Positions 4,728 through 6,059 of a stretch of DNA of 6,059 nucleotides are shown piece by piece. The position numbers and the translations under genes are program-made. The number at the start of each line of letters is the position of its first letter. The first letter of the stretch is position 1. The stretch spans positions 1 to 6,059 of the forward strand of contig CAYNHH010000046.1 in the NCBI GenBank assembly GCA_964397085.1, written 5' to 3'. The DNA is from CAILAD01 sp964397085 (GTDB taxonomy: Bacteria; Patescibacteriota; Saccharimonadia; CAILAD01; BJGX01). The notes beneath the pieces are model-generated. The model did not search any database and had not been told where the DNA came from. It saw nothing but the letters and a program-made list of their open reading frames with translations.

Positions 4728-6059
4728 GCGAGAAGCTCGCGATGTATCCCGAAAGACCTTCCGAGTATAGTGAAGCTTATCAACTCGCAATTGAATCACT
4801 AAGCAAACCGCCAGAAATTCATCTCGATCAAGAGCAGCGAGAGCAGATTTCCAGTTTTGAAAAATCACTCTTTGATGCACGTGTCCCTGTAGAACTAAAA
4901 GATAGGGATATAATAGAGCCGGGCGTAACTCTCGAAGTAATTGCAAAAGACACAATTCTAAGTAGAAAACTATGTCTCGATTATTTTAGTACCGATGATG
5001 GAAGACGTACTTTTGCAAAAGTGACAGGAAAATATCTTGTAGGGGACATTGATAAGATACGTGCAACGCTCGCGTGTGATGTTGGCAAACTACCTATCAA
5101 ACAATACCGGTTAATTCAAAAAGCTTCAAATAACTATGCTTATGAATCTCTGACTTTGGCGGCACAAAACGATGAAGACTTTGACCCGAGCTTTTTTAGT
5201 ATAGTAAACAAACCAGACAAGTTACTTGAAAGAGTAAAATCAGCAAGGGAGCTAAAGGCATTCTTCAAGTCTATAGATCTTGAGCTACAAAAAAGTGAAA
5301 CAAAAGATCCAGTGAAGATTGCCGAGCTATCGATAGTTACTATGTACAAAGAGCGGCTCAATACTCTGATAGCAAGCTCATATCGCCATGCAATAGCATT
5401 CTATGGTGAGGTACTTGCAGATCCTTCAAATAGTGAAAAGATGAATCTATATAACGAGCTTTGTATATACCTCCCTGGCTTACCAAAAATAGAAGATGCG
5501 CAAAACCCCGCCGTAAAAAAGCTTTCTGCTGCAAGACTAGTCAACAAGATAGATAAGTTTATTAATGGTATAGAATCCCACTCCAATTACATACCTGTCT
5601 CACAAGCATTAGAAACTGCAGCAACACAAGATGGTGAATCACACCCGGTTGCAAAGAATTATTCATATAAAGATGTTAGTCCGGAAATCATTAGTCATAC
5701 AATGGTGAATGCAGATCAGTTAAAGAAACTATTTGAACTGACTTTACAAAACTACGGCCTCCTTGATGACAGTAGTAATGCTAATGAAAATGGAGACAAG
5801 AATGACTCCCAGCCCAAGGTCGGTTGGACTGTCGAGATTCAAAGCAATATAACCAATCTATCGGTTGCCGCGAATGAAAGAGTCATTCGTATTCCAAGTA
5901 ATTTCTCTCGGAGTCTTTCTCAGTTAAGTCCAGCTGGCGCTCTACCTGTGCTTGATCACGAAATGACGCATGTAATTCAGCATGAGAATAGCAAGAGATT
6001 AGGTCTTGAGCTTACCAGCAAAAATCGTGGAGCACGTGGTAGTCTATGGTTTGAGGCAG
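4724..6059 (+). CDS. DUF1704-like (MATCAP-related) zinc metallopeptidase, 3' partial
   Basis: The frame stays open from the ATG in the ATGA overlap to the window edge, giving 445 residues without the C-terminus. Residues 412-416 read HEMTH, an HExxH zinc site with catalytic E413. E444 (LWFEA), 28 residues on, is placed as the third, gluzincin-type ligand. The strand before it (VGWTVEI, 366-372; RVIRIPSNFSRSLSQL, about 387-402), the following VIQHEN (417-422), and an earlier HAIAFYGEVL (about 220-230) resemble DUF1704, the family of bacterial 'QEGLA motif' proteins and the eukaryotic tubulin tyrosine carboxypeptidases MATCAP1/2. A polar Asp/Asn-rich stretch (about 350-365) precedes the catalytic part. 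No signal peptide or membrane segment is seen, so it is probably cytoplasmic, and its substrate is unknown. M7 (4742) is an alternative start. The metalloprotease call is firm; the DUF1704 link rests on recalled family patterns. Confidence 0.75.
   Translation, partial: MSEKLAMYPERPSEYSEAYQLAIESLSKPPEIHLDQEQREQISSFEKSLFDARVPVELKDRDIIEPGVTLEVIAKDTILSRKLCLDYFSTDDGRRTFAKVTGKYLVGDIDKIRATLACDVGKLPIKQYRLIQKASNNYAYESLTLAAQNDEDFDPSFFSIVNKPDKLLERVKSARELKAFFKSIDLELQKSETKDPVKIAELSIVTMYKERLNTLIASSYRHAIAFYGEVLADPSNSEKMNLYNELCIYLPGLPKIEDAQNPAVKKLSAARLVNKIDKFINGIESHSNYIPVSQALETAATQDGESHPVAKNYSYKDVSPEIISHTMVNADQLKKLFELTLQNYGLLDDSSNANENGDKNDSQPKVGWTVEIQSNITNLSVAANERVIRIPSNFSRSLSQLSPAGALPVLDHEMTHVIQHENSKRLGLELTSKNRGARGSLWFEA
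4728..4740 (+). repeat. Short inverted repeat at the metallopeptidase start
   Basis: GCGAG (4728-4732) and CTCGC (4736-4740) are perfect arms around AAG. They sit just after the overlapping ATG at 4724 and just before an in-frame ATG at 4742. In RNA this is a small GC-rich hairpin that could influence which ATG is used or the degree of coupling to the membrane protein gene. It may be chance, as the arms are only 5 bp. Confidence 0.3.

Noticed and set aside
4674..4955. 93-codon - strand frame opposite the membrane protein end and the peptidase start
   Set aside because: The + strand has a continuous 1336-base open frame ending in a metallopeptidase motif, with an ATGA coupling to the gene before it; the - frame has no supporting feature.
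1..6059. tRNA, rRNA, CRISPR array, insertion sequence or riboswitch
   Set aside because: Coding sequence covers all but 58 bases, and I saw no regularly spaced direct repeats, transposase motifs, cloverleaf or structured leader.

Overview
The window is a densely packed bacterial chromosomal segment. All recognised genes are on the + strand and there is almost no non-coding DNA. Base composition is moderate and slightly AT-rich. TGA works as a stop codon at the end of two genes (2660-2662 and 4725-4727), so the UGA=Gly code of Gracilibacteria/Absconditabacteria is excluded. The compact genome style, the short pyrophosphatase-like protein, a DnaJ without zinc fingers and a DUF1704-like metallopeptidase together suggest a Patescibacteria/CPR bacterium, perhaps Saccharibacteria. 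This placement is inferred from gene content and recalled family patterns; no phylogeny was run.

Region 1 (1-4173) is a chaperone operon: grpE (5' end cut off by the window), dnaK, a short family I pyrophosphatase-like gene, a NYN-domain putative nuclease, and a DnaJ/CbpA-type co-chaperone. The junctions are 1 nt, 1 nt, a 4-nt ATGA overlap and 0 nt, so co-transcription and translational coupling are very likely. DnaK, GrpE and DnaJ form the Hsp70 cycle. The two inserted genes have nucleotide-related or RNA-related chemistry and are not standard members of this operon. The operon promoter, and any HrcA/CIRCE control, would lie upstream of the window.

Region 2 (4174-4229) is the only intergenic stretch. 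It is 56 bases long and holds two adjacent inverted repeats. The second overlaps a plausible -10 box lying so close to the next ATG that the transcript would be nearly leaderless.

Region 3 (4230-6059) is a second transcription unit. A small multi-pass membrane protein of unknown function overlaps by 4 nt (ATGA) a long gene that runs off the window. Its 445 visible residues end in a zinc-metallopeptidase active site (HEMTH, with a candidate third ligand Glu 28 residues later). The surrounding sequence resembles DUF1704, the family of the eukaryotic tubulin tyrosine carboxypeptidase MATCAP, but with HExxH in place of that family's HExxxH. This is the most interesting item in the window.
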